Shown here in pieces: positions 1 through 9,868 of a stretch of 56,775 bases of DNA. Every line of letters begins with the position of its first letter. The first letter of the stretch is position 1. The notes beneath the pieces are model-generated. The model did not search any database. It was not told the origin of the DNA and worked only from the letters and a program-made list of their open reading frames with translations. The stretch spans positions 1 to 56,775 of the forward strand of contig JALSOH010000001.1 in NCBI GenBank assembly GCA_026986575.1, given 5' to 3'. This DNA comes from Thermoproteota archaeon. Its GTDB lineage: Archaea > Korarchaeota > Korarchaeia > Korarchaeales > Korarchaeaceae. A program made the position numbers and the translations under genes.

Positions 1-3000
1 CCTTCCCTCAGAGCTATATCGCAAGAGGTCACGCACCAGTAGTAGGCCCCCTCATCGAGATCGAAGGTCCAGTTCATGGAGACATCCTGCCCACTAAGAT
101 CCTTACTCTCTTGGTAGACGATGGAGTTGCCTTTGTACACGGTTATCGTGGCATTCTTAACACCGGTATCGTCGTGGGCCGAGGCGAAGAAGGTCACCTC
201 CCCCTCCTCCACAGTCGACCCGTCGGCCGGAGAGGCAAGCATGACCACTGGCGGGGCGTCGTCCAGTATGATGAGGTTAGCCCTCACCCTCTCCTCCTTG
301 GCTGGATCGTTAGAGGACTTGGCCTCCACATAGTAATTGAGCACGCACCTATCCCTCGAGACGAGCGGCGTCACTGTTACGACGAGGTCCCTCTTCTCTC
401 CAGGATTCAGGGGTATCGAGTAACCGGAAGCTGAGGTAATCTCGTTCGTCACATTGCTGGCTCCATCGAAGACAACGGTCCTGACGGTGTTCCCGGGCGT
501 GATGATCCTGACCACTATGTTGTCCGGCTGATTGCCGTCGTTCTCCACCGTCACCACGTAGCTCACCGTCTCGGACGACTTCTGAGTCTGGGCAGCGTAT
601 TGGACCTCCCCTGTAGAGTCATAAACATCGTCCCAGAAGGTGGAACCGTTCGGGAACGTCACCATCAGGTCCGGCTGAGCCACGGGCAGGACGGTCAGGC
701 TAAGCACCGTCTCATCGTGGAAGATCTCGTCCGCGTAGTACGGATCCGTTGGATAATTAGTCTGCCAGTCGAGGTTGCTCGATCCCCTGATCACAACCTG
801 ATATGTGTTTGGAGGGGTCCTCCTGGGGACATCCATCAGGAACACCATCCTAGCTAGGCCACCGTGAGGGGTCAGGTCACCTGTGTCGGGGATCCCGTCG
901 CCACCAGCGTCGTATTCTGGGACCACGACATCCCAGACGCCATCCCCATTCGAGTCCTCAGCTAAGAGAACATCGTCACCGTTCTTCACCGAGAAATCGA
1001 AAGCCCCTATGGGGTCGTTCAATCCCTCGTCCCTGAGCAGCCTGATCCTGAAGGAGCCGGTATTCTCCATGATCTTGACGTTCCCCCTGTCGGTCTCGGG
1101 AGCGATGTTGATCCAGTTCTGCACGAAGCTCACCGTGACGTTGGTCAGCGGGCTGATCGAGACGGATCCCGAGTCAGGATCTATGAAGCCGCACGGCACT
1201 GGCCCGATGTTGAGGGTTAGGAAGGAGTCCGCGTGCACTATATCGTCTTTGTAATATGGGTCCGCCGGATAGTTAGTCTGCCAGTCGTTGTAGGAGGAGG
1301 CCCTGAACCTGAAGTCGTAGTTATCGCCAGCCAAGACCTCGTCCCTCGGGAGATACACCACGAACACTATCTTCACGGAACTGCCAGAGGCGACGGTGCC
1401 GGTGTCCGGAATCCCATCCGAGTACGTGTCGAGAGCGTCGTTCACGTATGTCCAGCCGTTCGTACTGTCACCATCCAAGTCGTAGGCTATTAAAACATCG
1501 TCGGCAAAGTTAGCCGGTTCAGAGTCGGACAGGCCCAGATCATCGTCTCCATTGACATCTAAGTATACGGAAATGTTCCTATCGGGATCAGACCTCACAG
1601 ATATGTCGTACACGTCATCTAGGGCTCCGGAGTTGTGAAAGCTGACCACGTAGTAGTACTTGGTGATGCTCTGATCGCACTTGGGCTGCACGGTTGAACT
1701 GGTGGACGCGGGATCGGCCGTGACGTAAAGGGGCGGGGGTTCAACGGTCAAAGTCATCGAGAGGGCGTCGACCCTGCAGTCATCGGGCAGGTCGTTTAGG
1801 TCCTCATCATCGAAGACATAGACGGTCGTGGAGAAGGTGCCCGTTGGGTCCCCAGGAGGCACGTCGATGGTCATGACTACATCGGTGGAATCTCCTGCAG
1901 CGAGGATGAAGTCGTTTGAGGAGAAACTCACGTAAGACGGATCTACTTGGCCTGCAGGGTCCACCATCAGCTTGACATGCTGAGCATCCTGCACGCCCAC
2001 ATTGGTCACATGTATGGTGACCTGGACGGGGTTGCCCTCGACCACCGTCACGCTGATGTCCTCAGGCGTGGCGTCCAATCCCTCGACTAGGAACTGGAGA
2101 CTGTCAGAGACATGGTATCCGTTATCGTAATCGGGAGGATCGCCCGGCCAAGCTATCACGGTCCACGTACCTCCGGCCTCGTCTAGCACCGAGGGTAGTG
2201 TGAACGTGCCGTGAAAGATTCCATCGCTAGCGACGTCATCGGGCGCGACTCCATCGTCTCTAAGGGTGACTGTGGTGATCACATTAAAGGAGGAGTCCCT
2301 TACCTCGGCCTTGAGGTAAGACCCGTCGCCGCTATTGAGGTAGAGGCCGACGTCCGATCTCACCTCGATTAGCGCAGTATCACCGCACTTCAGAGGCTGT
2401 GAAGGATCGGCCGCGTTCGTGACCGCGACCACATCCAGGCCGAAACCCTCGGGATCCCCGAGCTCGGCCGGGAGCCACGCGAGGACCTTCACATCGTCCA
2501 CGTAAGCATAAGTGCCGTATAAAGCGTCTGCCGTGTTACCTGCCTCAAAGTACACCCTCACAGTCTGTCCCGCGTAAGCTGAGAGATCGAAGGTGAAGCA
2601 CTTCCACGGTCTCTCCTTCCATCCAGTCCCTCCCGGAGGAGCGGTCTCCTCCACGAGAGTTTGAAGAACTGCGTTGGATGTGCTCCTTATCTGGGCCCTG
2701 AACCGGTCGTAGTTGGCGTAGTCGTAGGACACTATCCTCCTGCAGAAGGAGAGGGTCGCACCACTCGGCGGGATGGTGATCTCTTGGTAAACATAGCCAC
2801 CCATCTTATTGCTGGCAGCGCTAGGTCCATAGCCAGCGTAATCCCACCCTATCTTATAAGATTGGGCACCGGAATAAGCCACGCTTCCCCCCAAGTGGGG
2901 ATCGCTTCCGCTAACGACGGAATGAGCGGCCAGCGGGTGATCGACTCCTCCTTCTACCCAAGGAGCTGGATCCTCCGTGCCTGGTGGACTGCCCTCGAAG

Positions 3001-3491
3001 TCTCCATCACCAACTAGGTTGACAGGCGCCGGATCGGGGAAGTTGGGCTGCGGCTTCACGCCGTTCTCCTCGATGTCGAAGTATATGTAGTAAGTGACTG
3101 GTGCCGCGTCCTCAAGAACGAAGCTCACGTCCCCTCTCGCGTTACCAGAGTCGTCGTCACTTCCCATGTAATGTTCATCGTCGAACTTCTGTGAGGCTAT
3201 GAGATTCCCAGTTGAGGAGACTACTCTGATGGAGTTAGCGTCGAAGGTCCCTGATACCCCTAGTTCAGAGAGCAAGGACCCGAAGTCTACGGCAATCCTG
3301 ATGGAGTCCCCCGGGGATCCCGCAGATATTTGGACCGGAACCCTATAGTGCCAGTCGTGACCGTTGGAGACACCATCCGGATCCCACCAGGACGGAGAGG
3401 CGAGATCCCCCTTAAGAGTGACCGGTAGGGGGATTGAGAGGCATAATATTGACATAGTGACGAATACAAGAATTAACTTATCTTCATACAT
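1..3491 (-). CDS. large secreted modular surface protein, partial (C-terminus beyond left edge)
   Basis: An uninterrupted minus-strand frame of about 1,163 codons opens at ATG 3491 and leaves the window at base 1 with no stop. The N-terminus has a hydrophobic stretch (LILVFVTMSILCLSIPLPV) that reads as a signal peptide, so the protein is probably exported. By eye the order is a jelly-roll-like region, a galactose-binding-like region with a GDGDFEG motif, a segment with DDGVAPDDVASDGIFHG typical of choice-of-anchor modules, CARDB-like beta domains, two copies of a calcium-type D-x-D-G-D module ending in DWQTNYPxDPYY (about 1300-1230 and 775-720), and an Ig-like segment at the edge. An A/T-rich box (3515-3522) about 25 bases upstream supports ATG 3491 as a leaderless start. 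The role may be surface layer or carbohydrate binding; no catalytic motif is seen. Domain names are inferred from pattern only. Confidence 0.8.
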   Translation of the reverse strand, partial: MYEDKLILVFVTMSILCLSIPLPVTLKGDLASPSWWDPDGVSNGHDWHYRVPVQISAGSPGDSIRIAVDFGSLLSELGVSGTFDANSIRVVSSTGNLIASQKFDDEHYMGSDDDSGNARGDVSFVLEDAAPVTYYIYFDIEENGVKPQPNFPDPAPVNLVGDGDFEGSPPGTEDPAPWVEGGVDHPLAAHSVVSGSDPHLGGSVAYSGAQSYKIGWDYAGYGPSAASNKMGGYVYQEITIPPSGATLSFCRRIVSYDYANYDRFRAQIRSTSNAVLQTLVEETAPPGGTGWKERPWKCFTFDLSAYAGQTVRVYFEAGNTADALYGTYAYVDDVKVLAWLPAELGDPEGFGLDVVAVTNAADPSQPLKCGDTALIEVRSDVGLYLNSGDGSYLKAEVRDSSFNVITTVTLRDDGVAPDDVASDGIFHGTFTLPSVLDEAGGTWTVIAWPGDPPDYDNGYHVSDSLQFLVEGLDATPEDISVTVVEGNPVQVTIHVTNVGVQDAQHVKLMVDPAGQVDPSYVSFSSNDFILAAGDSTDVVMTIDVPPGDPTGTFSTTVYVFDDEDLNDLPDDCRVDALSMTLTVEPPPLYVTADPASTSSTVQPKCDQSITKYYYVVSFHNSGALDDVYDISVRSDPDRNISVYLDVNGDDDLGLSDSEPANFADDVLIAYDLDGDSTNGWTYVNDALDTYSDGIPDTGTVASGSSVKIVFVVYLPRDEVLAGDNYDFRFRASSYNDWQTNYPADPYYKDDIVHADSFLTLNIGPVPCGFIDPDSGSVSISPLTNVTVSFVQNWINIAPETDRGNVKIMENTGSFRIRLLRDEGLNDPIGAFDFSVKNGDDVLLAEDSNGDGVWDVVVPEYDAGGDGIPDTGDLTPHGGLARMVFLMDVPRRTPPNTYQVVIRGSSNLDWQTNYPTDPYYADEIFHDETVLSLTVLPVAQPDLMVTFPNGSTFWDDVYDSTGEVQYAAQTQKSSETVSYVVTVENDGNQPDNIVVRIITPGNTVRTVVFDGASNVTNEITSASGYSIPLNPGEKRDLVVTVTPLVSRDRCVLNYYVEAKSSNDPAKEERVRANLIILDDAPPVVMLASPADGSTVEEGEVTFFASAHDDTGVKNATITVYKGNSIVYQESKDLSGQDVSMNWTFDLDEGAYYWCVTSCDIALRE

Positions 3492-3514
3492 CGGTTGTAC
3501 AGGCCATCGGAATG

Positions 3515-3522
3515 ATAAAAAA
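3515..3522 (-). promoter_or_regulatory. TATA-like box of the surface protein gene
   Basis: The minus strand reads TTTTTTAT here, centred about 26 bases before ATG 3491. This is the usual spacing between an archaeal TATA box and the first transcribed base, so the transcript is probably leaderless. Confidence 0.45.
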
Positions 3523-3643
3523 TTTCCCCGAGTAGCCGACGATAACTTCAGGATGGACGTGTTTTTTACGATGCTCCGATAAATTTCTCAGTTAATACCG
3601 TTATATCTCAGTTTTCGTTTTGAGAGACGGGGGCCCGCATCTC

Positions 3644-3979
3644 TCACCACACCTTCACACCCACTGGTACCTCCTCTCCCACCGTTATCAGATGAACCTT
3701 CCCGTCCTCCTCCTCAGCTAGAAGGAGCATACCTCTGCTCTCTACCCCCATAAGTTTCTTAGGCTTCAGATTGAGTACGAATATCATTTTCCTGCCCTCC
3801 AGCTCCTCCGCCCGGTACTGATCCCCTATCCCAGTTACGATGGTCCTTTCCTCATTTCCGAAGTCCACCTCGAGCTTTATCAGCTTCTTGGATTTGGGGA
3901 CCTTCTCCGCTCTCTTTACGTATCCCACCCTTAGATCGAACTTCCAGAACTCCTCGACATCGTACATTTCACTCCCCAT
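3644..3979 (-). CDS. tRNA-binding OB-fold protein (MetRS beta-subunit-like)
   Basis: The 111-residue product matches the stand-alone EMAP/CsaA-type tRNA-binding domain that in many archaea acts with methionyl-tRNA synthetase. Visible hallmarks are FWKFDLRVGYVKRAEKVPKS near the start, KLEVDFGNEERTIVTGIGDQY in the middle, and the FVLNLKPKKLMGVESRGMLL segment near the C-terminus, which covers the whole domain. The family binds the tRNA elbow or outer surface without base specificity. Met 1 and Met 5 are both possible starts. It stands alone, oriented towards the surface protein gene. CsaA-like chaperone function is the alternative. Confidence 0.88.
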   Translation of the reverse strand: MGSEMYDVEEFWKFDLRVGYVKRAEKVPKSKKLIKLEVDFGNEERTIVTGIGDQYRAEELEGRKMIFVLNLKPKKLMGVESRGMLLLAEEEDGKVHLITVGEEVPVGVKVW

Positions 3980-4080
3980 CGTGATCTCCCTCTCCCCAAA
4001 ACCTCTCTAGGCTTATCCCGTTCATGACTGAATGTACATGCGATTTGCTTTTATTGTTGATCTATGGTATAGTATAGTAG

Positions 4081-5448
4081 ATGAATAGCAGAGCCTTGAT
4101 CTCGTTGACGCTCATCGCATTGACTCTCCCGGCATCGTGGATGATTTTTGTAGGGAAAAATGGCTTCTATGAGGGGCTTTATGTTATAAAAGTGGGAAGC
4201 TTTCTGGTTGCTACCTCTTCCTTTTCGGAGCTTAAAAATAACCTCTTAGAAGAGGGAACTCTGTTTCTAACCGTAGATTCTTCAGGCAAGGTTAGCGGTT
4301 CATATAAGGTGAACGGAATGAAGCCGACTTCAATACTCGAGCAAGACGGAAAGATCGTCGTCCTCGGATACTTAGCAGGTTCAGGGAAGAAAAATGGAAT
4401 TATGATGACTTGGAGACCTGGTGATGACTTTCTGAATGGACTGATTATAAGGAACTCGTCTGTGACGCATTCTATGGCAAGGACAGACGGTGAATTAGTG
4501 CTGGTTGGTAGCGTTGAAATCTCCGATAGATGGTCGCCGTTCATCCTTAAGATGGGAGAAAGTGGTGTAGAGGAGGCTTTCACGATATCAGGATCAGAAG
4601 GTATAGAAGCTTACGACTCTGCTGTGAAGGAAGAATCTATAGCTCTAGTTGGGGCCTCATACTCTTCTCCCGGCATGGTAGTGGTCCTCCTTAGGGGCTC
4701 AAGAGTCGACTGGAGCAGGGAGGTTCTGTTGAAAGGGGCAAGGTTAGAACCTAACTCGATCTCTTTTGGTTCTAGTGATGGTACGATAGCTGTCGCAGGA
4801 ACTGCTTGGATGGGGGATCCAAAGAGGTCCGATGGATTCGTAGCTATCTTTGATGGAAACGGAACCCTACTCAATTTCCTACTTGTAGGGGGTAATGGTG
4901 GGAACCAATTATACAAGGTGGGGTGGGATCCTTATAGAGGCGAATTCATCGCGGTTGGAATGGGGGGTTGTTTCGTTGAAGGGGGATGCGATGTACTCGC
5001 GGTCAAAGTTGCTTCCAAAGGTGATCGCTCGACAGGCTTGAGACTGGGTACCACTAAGGTGGAGAAGGCCTCGTCAGTGCTTCCTTTAGAGGATTCCTAT
5101 GTAATAGCAGGAACCTCTGAAGGAGATGTCACCAGATCCCTCTTCTACAGTATGTTCGCGAGGATCTCTAAAGATGGGAGCGGATGCTTACCTAAGCGAG
5201 AATTCAACTTAGCGATGAGGCACGTGAAGCCCGAAGTGGGAGACCTTAAAGTGATCTTAACGAAGATGAACTTAGCCACAGAGAGTAAAAAACTGAAAGT
5301 AGAGGAGGTTCATTCGCTGGAGATATGGAATCCATGCTTCATCGATCCTTACTACCTAAGGGGGATTGCCATACTGATCATTGCTGTTGCTGCGATCTTC
5401 ATAACTATGGCTTACTTTTCAAAGAGGTTCATCGCTCAGGTCGAATAA
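4081..5448 (+). CDS. membrane-anchored extracellular beta-propeller-like protein
   Basis: This 455-residue protein of unknown function has an N-terminal hydrophobic segment (about residues 5-22) and a C-terminal transmembrane helix (about 427-447, GIAILIIAVAAIFITMAYF) followed by a basic tail, so the bulk should lie outside the cell. The middle has recurring strands such as GKIVVLGYLAGSGK, GELVLVGSVEISD, GEFIAVGMGG and DSYVIAGTSEGD, about 45-60 residues apart, as in delta-60/propeller-like repeats. Two cysteine pairs (GGCFVEGGCD and near GSGCLP) may form disulfides. A TTTTATT box lies about 30 bases before ATG 4081. Both neighbours read on the opposite strand, so it is probably a single-gene unit. 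Confidence 0.7.
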   Translation: MNSRALISLTLIALTLPASWMIFVGKNGFYEGLYVIKVGSFLVATSSFSELKNNLLEEGTLFLTVDSSGKVSGSYKVNGMKPTSILEQDGKIVVLGYLAGSGKKNGIMMTWRPGDDFLNGLIIRNSSVTHSMARTDGELVLVGSVEISDRWSPFILKMGESGVEEAFTISGSEGIEAYDSAVKEESIALVGASYSSPGMVVVLLRGSRVDWSREVLLKGARLEPNSISFGSSDGTIAVAGTAWMGDPKRSDGFVAIFDGNGTLLNFLLVGGNGGNQLYKVGWDPYRGEFIAVGMGGCFVEGGCDVLAVKVASKGDRSTGLRLGTTKVEKASSVLPLEDSYVIAGTSEGDVTRSLFYSMFARISKDGSGCLPKREFNLAMRHVKPEVGDLKVILTKMNLATESKKLKVEEVHSLEIWNPCFIDPYYLRGIAILIIAVAAIFITMAYFSKRFIAQVE

Positions 5449-5573
5449 TGAATGTGCCTTGTCTCCGGGGGAAGGGAGACGTAAAAACGAGAACTGATGC
5501 TTAAAGCAGGAAATTAGAGGCATCATCCCTGTCCCTATTCTTCCTTCAATGTTCTCTCTCATTACATACAGAA

Positions 5574-6599
5574 CTAGTCCCCAGTCGCTAAGATAATTTT
5601 TCCGAACATTTCGCTTCTCTCCATCTTCTCATGGGCGAATTTAGCATCTTCTAGCTCTAAGACGCTATCTATCACGGGTTTCAGCTTTCCACGCTCGATG
5701 AACTTGAGCACCTCCATGAGCTCAGCCCGACTGCCCATATAAGCACCTATTATGGAGATCTGCTTCGCGAACACGTACCTTACATCTACCTCAGCCTCCG
5801 GTCCTGAAGTGGCTCCAACGCTGATGAGCTTTCCTCCCTTCCTTAGAACCTTCAGGTCTTTGGGCCATGTATCTCTCCCCACCGAGTCTATCACTACATC
5901 AACGCCCCCAGCTATCTCCCTGATCTTTGACACGACATCCTCCCTCCTGCGCTGTATTACATGATCGGCCCCTATCTCGTAAGCTTTCTCTATTTTCCAG
6001 TCGTCTCCAACAGTAGCTATCACGTTAGCGCCCAACATTTTCGCAATCTGTATGGACGAAATGCCGACTCCGCTCCCAGCGCCCCACACGAGGACCCACT
6101 GTCCCTCCCTCACGTCAGCCAATGTCCTTAACATGTGCCAAGATGTCAGGAAGACTAGGGGAACTGAAGCAGCTTCCTCGAACGTAAGGCTGGAGGGTTT
6201 GGGGAGAATGGCCCTCTCCGGATGAACCGTCAGCTCAGCATAACCCCCATCCACATGATAGCCGGGCATCGTGTATTCGGAGCATAGGCTCTCCCTCCCG
6301 CTCAGGCAGAACTCGCAGACGCCGCAGCCATAGCCGGGAGCCACTATCACCTCATCACCTGGCTTGAACCTTTCTACACCCACTCCCACCTCTTTCACCA
6401 CTCCGGAGATGTCTGATCCGAGGATTCGAGGTAAGACGACGCCTGGGAGGCCCTCCCTGACCCAAATATCCAAGTGATTTAGCGCTGTAGCTCTCACCTC
6501 AACTAGGACATCTCTGGGTCCCACCTCAGGGTCCCTGTAATCCTCTACGAGAGAGAGGACCTCCGGTCCACCATGCTCGAAGACGACAACCGCTCTCAT
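5574..6599 (-). CDS. zinc-type medium-chain dehydrogenase/reductase (quinone or enoyl reductase-like)
   Basis: The 341-residue protein has the MDR layout: a GroES-like N-terminal half, then a Rossmann fold with the GAGSGVG dinucleotide loop at 173-179. Four cysteines at 92, 95, 98 and 106 form the structural zinc lobe. The usual catalytic zinc ligands are not evident: the position normally read as Cys is Asp in NHLDIWVREG, and the GHE motif is replaced by GSDISG. This pattern fits NAD(P)H quinone oxidoreductase or acryloyl-CoA reductase-like members better than classical alcohol dehydrogenases; the substrate cannot be read from the sequence. The gene is convergent with the propeller-like gene and divergent from the copper operon. 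Confidence 0.85.
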   Translation of the reverse strand: MRAVVVFEHGGPEVLSLVEDYRDPEVGPRDVLVEVRATALNHLDIWVREGLPGVVLPRILGSDISGVVKEVGVGVERFKPGDEVIVAPGYGCGVCEFCLSGRESLCSEYTMPGYHVDGGYAELTVHPERAILPKPSSLTFEEAASVPLVFLTSWHMLRTLADVREGQWVLVWGAGSGVGISSIQIAKMLGANVIATVGDDWKIEKAYEIGADHVIQRRREDVVSKIREIAGGVDVVIDSVGRDTWPKDLKVLRKGGKLISVGATSGPEAEVDVRYVFAKQISIIGAYMGSRAELMEVLKFIERGKLKPVIDSVLELEDAKFAHEKMERSEMFGKIILATGD

Positions 6600-6693
6600 A
6601 ATACCCTCCTAATCACACCTCAACCACTAAATAGGATAGCTCCCCCGGAGACCGTCATCACTGATGGGAAGGAGAGAAGTTAGAGATATCTAA

Positions 6694-6704
6694 GTTTATA
6701 TATT
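6694..6704 (+). promoter_or_regulatory. TATA-like box of the copper operon
   Basis: The run TTTATATATTT lies about 28-30 bases before ATG 6731. A near-palindromic TACTATAGTA follows at 6711-6720 and could hold a regulator site overlapping the start, but no regulator gene is adjacent. Confidence 0.45.
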
Positions 6705-6730
6705 TCATTTTACTATAGTAATTGGCTGAT

Positions 6731-7480
6731 ATGATGAATTCAAAAAATCTTCTAGTGGGGGCCGCGGCCCTTGCAGTCCTCGCTATCTCAGTATTCGTGA
6801 TAGCAAGGCCTTGGTCCCCGCTATATCCTCAGACACCGATTATGGGGGGCAGTTCTACCCAACCCGGGTTTCCGTCCGGTGGCATGGGAGGCCCGATGAC
6901 GGGCCAGCCCAGATCCGGCCCCGGGTCTGATATGGGGCCAGGAATGGGAGGACCTTGGGGAACCGGAGGTCCTTATACTGGAACCTACGCCGAAATCTCC
7001 ATGGACGACGCCATAGAGTCCTTCAGACAGTATATCAGAGGCATAGGATCCAATCTAGAGCTCTTGGAGGTAATGGAATTTCAACACAACTTCTACGCTG
7101 CTGTCAAGGAGAAGGACACTGGAATGGGGGCGTTCGAACTCCTCCTCTGGAAGGGGAATGGGAGAATAACTCCAGAGCCCGGACCTAATATGATGTGGAA
7201 CCTCAAGTACGGCATGAGAATGGCAAGGTCATACGGCGACTACGCTCCAACACTAGGTGAAGATGACGCTAGAGAGATGGCTCTAGCTTCCCTCCGAAAA
7301 CTGTTCCCCGGTAGCGAGGTGAACGTTGAGGAGGCTATACCTTTCTACGGATATTACACCTTCGACTACAGCGTGGACGGGAGGATGACGGGAATGCTCA
7401 GCGTTAACGCCTTCTCCGGCGAGATCTGGTATCATACATGGCATGGGTACTTCATAGGTATGAGGGAGGTCGAGGACTGA
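6731..7480 (+). CDS. secreted Gly/Pro/Met-rich protein with PepSY-like C-terminal domain
   Basis: About 249 residues from ATG 6731 (TTG 6722 is a possible earlier start). The N-terminus is a signal anchor (LLVGAAALAVLAISVFVIA), followed by a linker rich in Gly, Pro and Met (GGMGGPMTGQPRSG, SDMGPGMGGPWG), a composition often seen in copper-handling exported proteins. The rest contains two PepSY-like units: one near MDDAIESFRQYIRG and one near DDAREMALASLRKLFPGSEV followed by YYTFDYSVDGRMTGMLSVN. Its stop overlaps the start of the next small gene, and a CopB ATPase follows, so an extracytoplasmic copper-binding role is likely. That function is inferred from context. Confidence 0.75.
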   Translation: MMNSKNLLVGAAALAVLAISVFVIARPWSPLYPQTPIMGGSSTQPGFPSGGMGGPMTGQPRSGPGSDMGPGMGGPWGTGGPYTGTYAEISMDDAIESFRQYIRGIGSNLELLEVMEFQHNFYAAVKEKDTGMGAFELLLWKGNGRITPEPGPNMMWNLKYGMRMARSYGDYAPTLGEDDAREMALASLRKLFPGSEVNVEEAIPFYGYYTFDYSVDGRMTGMLSVNAFSGEIWYHTWHGYFIGMREVED

Positions 7481-7617
7481 TGTGCTGGGGATGCGGTTGG
7501 GGCTGGGGAATGGGCTGGTGGGGATTCACTTGGTTCATCGGTCCCCTTATCCTGATCGGAGCTATAGCACTCCTGTTCTTCCTCTTGGGAAGGGAATCCT
7601 TGAGGAAGGAGCGCTAA
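7480..7617 (+). CDS. 45-residue Trp/Gly-rich single-pass membrane micropeptide
   Basis: ATG 7480 overlaps the TGA of the PepSY-like gene (ATGA-type overlap), so translation is probably coupled. The product begins MCWGCGWGWGMGWWGFTWFI: six Trp in the first 18 residues and a C-x-x-C pair, then one helix (GPLILIGAIALLFFLLG) and a charged tail RESLRKER. The ORF closes at TAA 7615-7617, 38 bases before the CopB gene. The Cys pair and Met suggest metal contact at the outer face; this is inference. I know of no named family it clearly belongs to. Confidence 0.65.
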   Translation: MCWGCGWGWGMGWWGFTWFIGPLILIGAIALLFFLLGRESLRKER

Positions 7618-7655
7618 TCTTATTCTCTTTCTAATCAAGGGGAGAGTGTGGGCCT

Positions 7656-9716
7656 ATGGAGGATAATTCCCATCATCTACGTCATGGTCATGAGCACATC
7701 GGGAATGCTGAAGACGATCAGGTTCATGAGCATGATAAGATTCACTCCCACAATGACGGCCATGCGGATCACTCCTCCCACCATAAGCGGATGATGGAGG
7801 ATTTCAAGAGGAGGTTCGTAATATCCACCCTAATAACGGTACCCATCCTCATCCTCTCGCCCCTAGTTCAGAACTTCCTAGGAATAAAGGTGGAGTTCCC
7901 TGGGAGCAATATTCTCCTGTTCGCTCTCTCGCTATTCGTCTATCTGTACGGAGGGAAGCCCTTCTTGGCTGGAATGAGAGACGAGATGATGAAACGCTCC
8001 CCTGGCATGATGACGCTCATCGCACTGGCCATATCCGTGGCTTTCTTCTATAGCTCGGCCGTGAGCTTCGACCTTCAGGGAAGGACATTCTACTGGGAAC
8101 TGGCGACATTGATTGACATAATGCTGCTGGGCCATTACATAGAGATGAGGTCCGTTCTGGGGGCTTCGAGGGCGCTGGAGGAGCTGGTCAAACTCATGCC
8201 AACGGAGGCTCACTTGATCACGAATGGTGAGGTCAGAGATGTTCCCGTGAGTCATCTCAAGCCGGGAAACGTTGTTCTGGTGAAACCGGGAGAGAAGATA
8301 CCAGCAGACGGCATCGTCGTGGAGGGCGAGACGAGCGTGGACGAATCTATGCTGACGGGCGAGTCGAATCCCATCTACAAGGGCCCGGGAGATGAGGTGG
8401 TTGGAGGGTCGGTGAACTTAGAGGGATCGGTGAAGGTGGAGGTCAGAAGAACCGGGAAGGAGAGTTATTTGATGCAGGTGCTCGAGCTCGTGAGGAGAGC
8501 ACAGGAATCTAGGTCGAGGACCCAAGACTTAGCAAACAGGGCGTCCCGCTGGTTAACCATCATTTCCATAAGCGTGGGGACCGTGACGTTCTTGGCTTGG
8601 CTGTGGGCGGGCATGCCTCCCGTCTTCTCCTTGGAGAGGAGCGTTACTGTGATGGTAATCACCTGCCCCCATGCTTTGGGCCTAGCAATTCCACTGGTGG
8701 TCGCAGTTTCCACTTCCCTGTCGGCCAAGAAGGGAATACTCATAAGGGACAGGGAGGCGTTCGAGAGGGCAAAGGATGTGGATATTGTCGTTTTTGACAA
8801 GACTGGTACCCTCACGGAGGGAAGATTTGAGGTGACGGATGTGATCCCTCTAGGGCTTGAATGCGATGATACGCTCAGGCTCGCTGCATCACTAGAATCT
8901 AGGTCAGAACATCCCATAGCTAGGGGAATAGTGGAGAGGGCAGAGGAAGAGGGGTTGGAGCTAGAGGAAGCGAGCGAATTCAGGGCCATTCCAGGCAAGG
9001 GAGCTGAAGGTTTCGTAAACGGGAGGAGGATCGTGGTCGCCAGTCCAAAGCTCCTCGAAGAATTGGGTCTAGGCGACGGAATCGAGGTAGAGGATGTGAA
9101 GAAGGTCATGGGACAGGGGAAGACCGTGATATTCCTCGTAGTGGATGGAGAGCTAGCTGGGGCCATAGCTCTTGCTGACAGGATAAGGGACGAGTCGAAG
9201 GAGGCAGTATCCAAACTGAAAGAGAGAGGCGTCAAGGTCTACATGCTCACCGGAGACAACCAGAAGGTGGCTAAATGGGTCGCCGATGAGCTGGGACTGG
9301 ATGGGTACTTCGCTAAGGTTCTACCCCATGAGAAGGCCGAGAAAGTGGAGGAGCTGAAGTCCCTTGGAGTGGTCGCCATGGTGGGCGATGGAATAAACGA
9401 TGCTCCGGCTCTGGTCCAGTCGGATGTGGGCATAGCCATCGGAGCTGGGACTGATGTGGCCATCGAGAGCGCCGACATAGTACTGGTGAGGAACGACCCT
9501 AGGGATGTGGTGCAGGTAATGGACCTAGCTAGGGCGACCTACAGGAAGATGTACCAGAACCTGCTGTGGGCCACAGGGTATAACGCTCTGGCGATCCCTT
9601 TGGCAGCTGGGGTCCTCTATCCCATGGGGATCCTCCTGAGCCCAGCCGTGGGAGCGGTTCTCATGTCCCTGAGCACAGTGATAGTGGCGGTGAACGCCAA
9701 GCTCCTCGCTCCTTAA
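7656..9716 (+). CDS. copB: CopB-type copper-transporting P-type ATPase
   Basis: This 686-residue P1B-type ATPase moves copper across the membrane at the cost of ATP. Residues 1-45 are packed with His ([16 protein letters not shown]), the metal-binding tail typical of CopB rather than an MxCxxC domain. The transmembrane metal motif is CPH (Cys337-Pro-His339), which defines the CopB subgroup (Cu+/Cu2+, sometimes Ag+) as opposed to CPC of CopA. TGES is at 234-237, the phosphorylated Asp is 381 in DKTGT, and the hinge GDGINDAP begins near 577. Length and order are complete. It is the last gene of the copper operon that starts at 6731. Confidence 0.95.
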   Translation: MEDNSHHLRHGHEHIGNAEDDQVHEHDKIHSHNDGHADHSSHHKRMMEDFKRRFVISTLITVPILILSPLVQNFLGIKVEFPGSNILLFALSLFVYLYGGKPFLAGMRDEMMKRSPGMMTLIALAISVAFFYSSAVSFDLQGRTFYWELATLIDIMLLGHYIEMRSVLGASRALEELVKLMPTEAHLITNGEVRDVPVSHLKPGNVVLVKPGEKIPADGIVVEGETSVDESMLTGESNPIYKGPGDEVVGGSVNLEGSVKVEVRRTGKESYLMQVLELVRRAQESRSRTQDLANRASRWLTIISISVGTVTFLAWLWAGMPPVFSLERSVTVMVITCPHALGLAIPLVVAVSTSLSAKKGILIRDREAFERAKDVDIVVFDKTGTLTEGRFEVTDVIPLGLECDDTLRLAASLESRSEHPIARGIVERAEEEGLELEEASEFRAIPGKGAEGFVNGRRIVVASPKLLEELGLGDGIEVEDVKKVMGQGKTVIFLVVDGELAGAIALADRIRDESKEAVSKLKERGVKVYMLTGDNQKVAKWVADELGLDGYFAKVLPHEKAEKVEELKSLGVVAMVGDGINDAPALVQSDVGIAIGAGTDVAIESADIVLVRNDPRDVVQVMDLARATYRKMYQNLLWATGYNALAIPLAAGVLYPMGILLSPAVGAVLMSLSTVIVAVNAKLLAP

Positions 9717-9868
9717 TCCATTTATCCCTCAACTAAAGGAGATAACCCTTCTGCTAGGATCACTACGTCTGAGAGATCAATACTATCTCCGGTTCTCCTC
9801 GATCTGTAAACATCTTTCACTTCACATTGCTTGCTCACGCGCGAGGAAATTGTTGAGTGGGTGGAGAG

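Noticed and set aside
111-1493. Several plus-strand frames of 70-123 codons opposite the surface protein gene
   Set aside because: They are antisense shadows of one continuous minus-strand frame with strong signal-peptide and domain features; their own products have no recognisable motifs.
8465-9235. A 256-codon minus-strand frame opposite the CopB gene
   Set aside because: Ser-rich antisense product typical of a shadow; the plus strand has every P-type ATPase motif.
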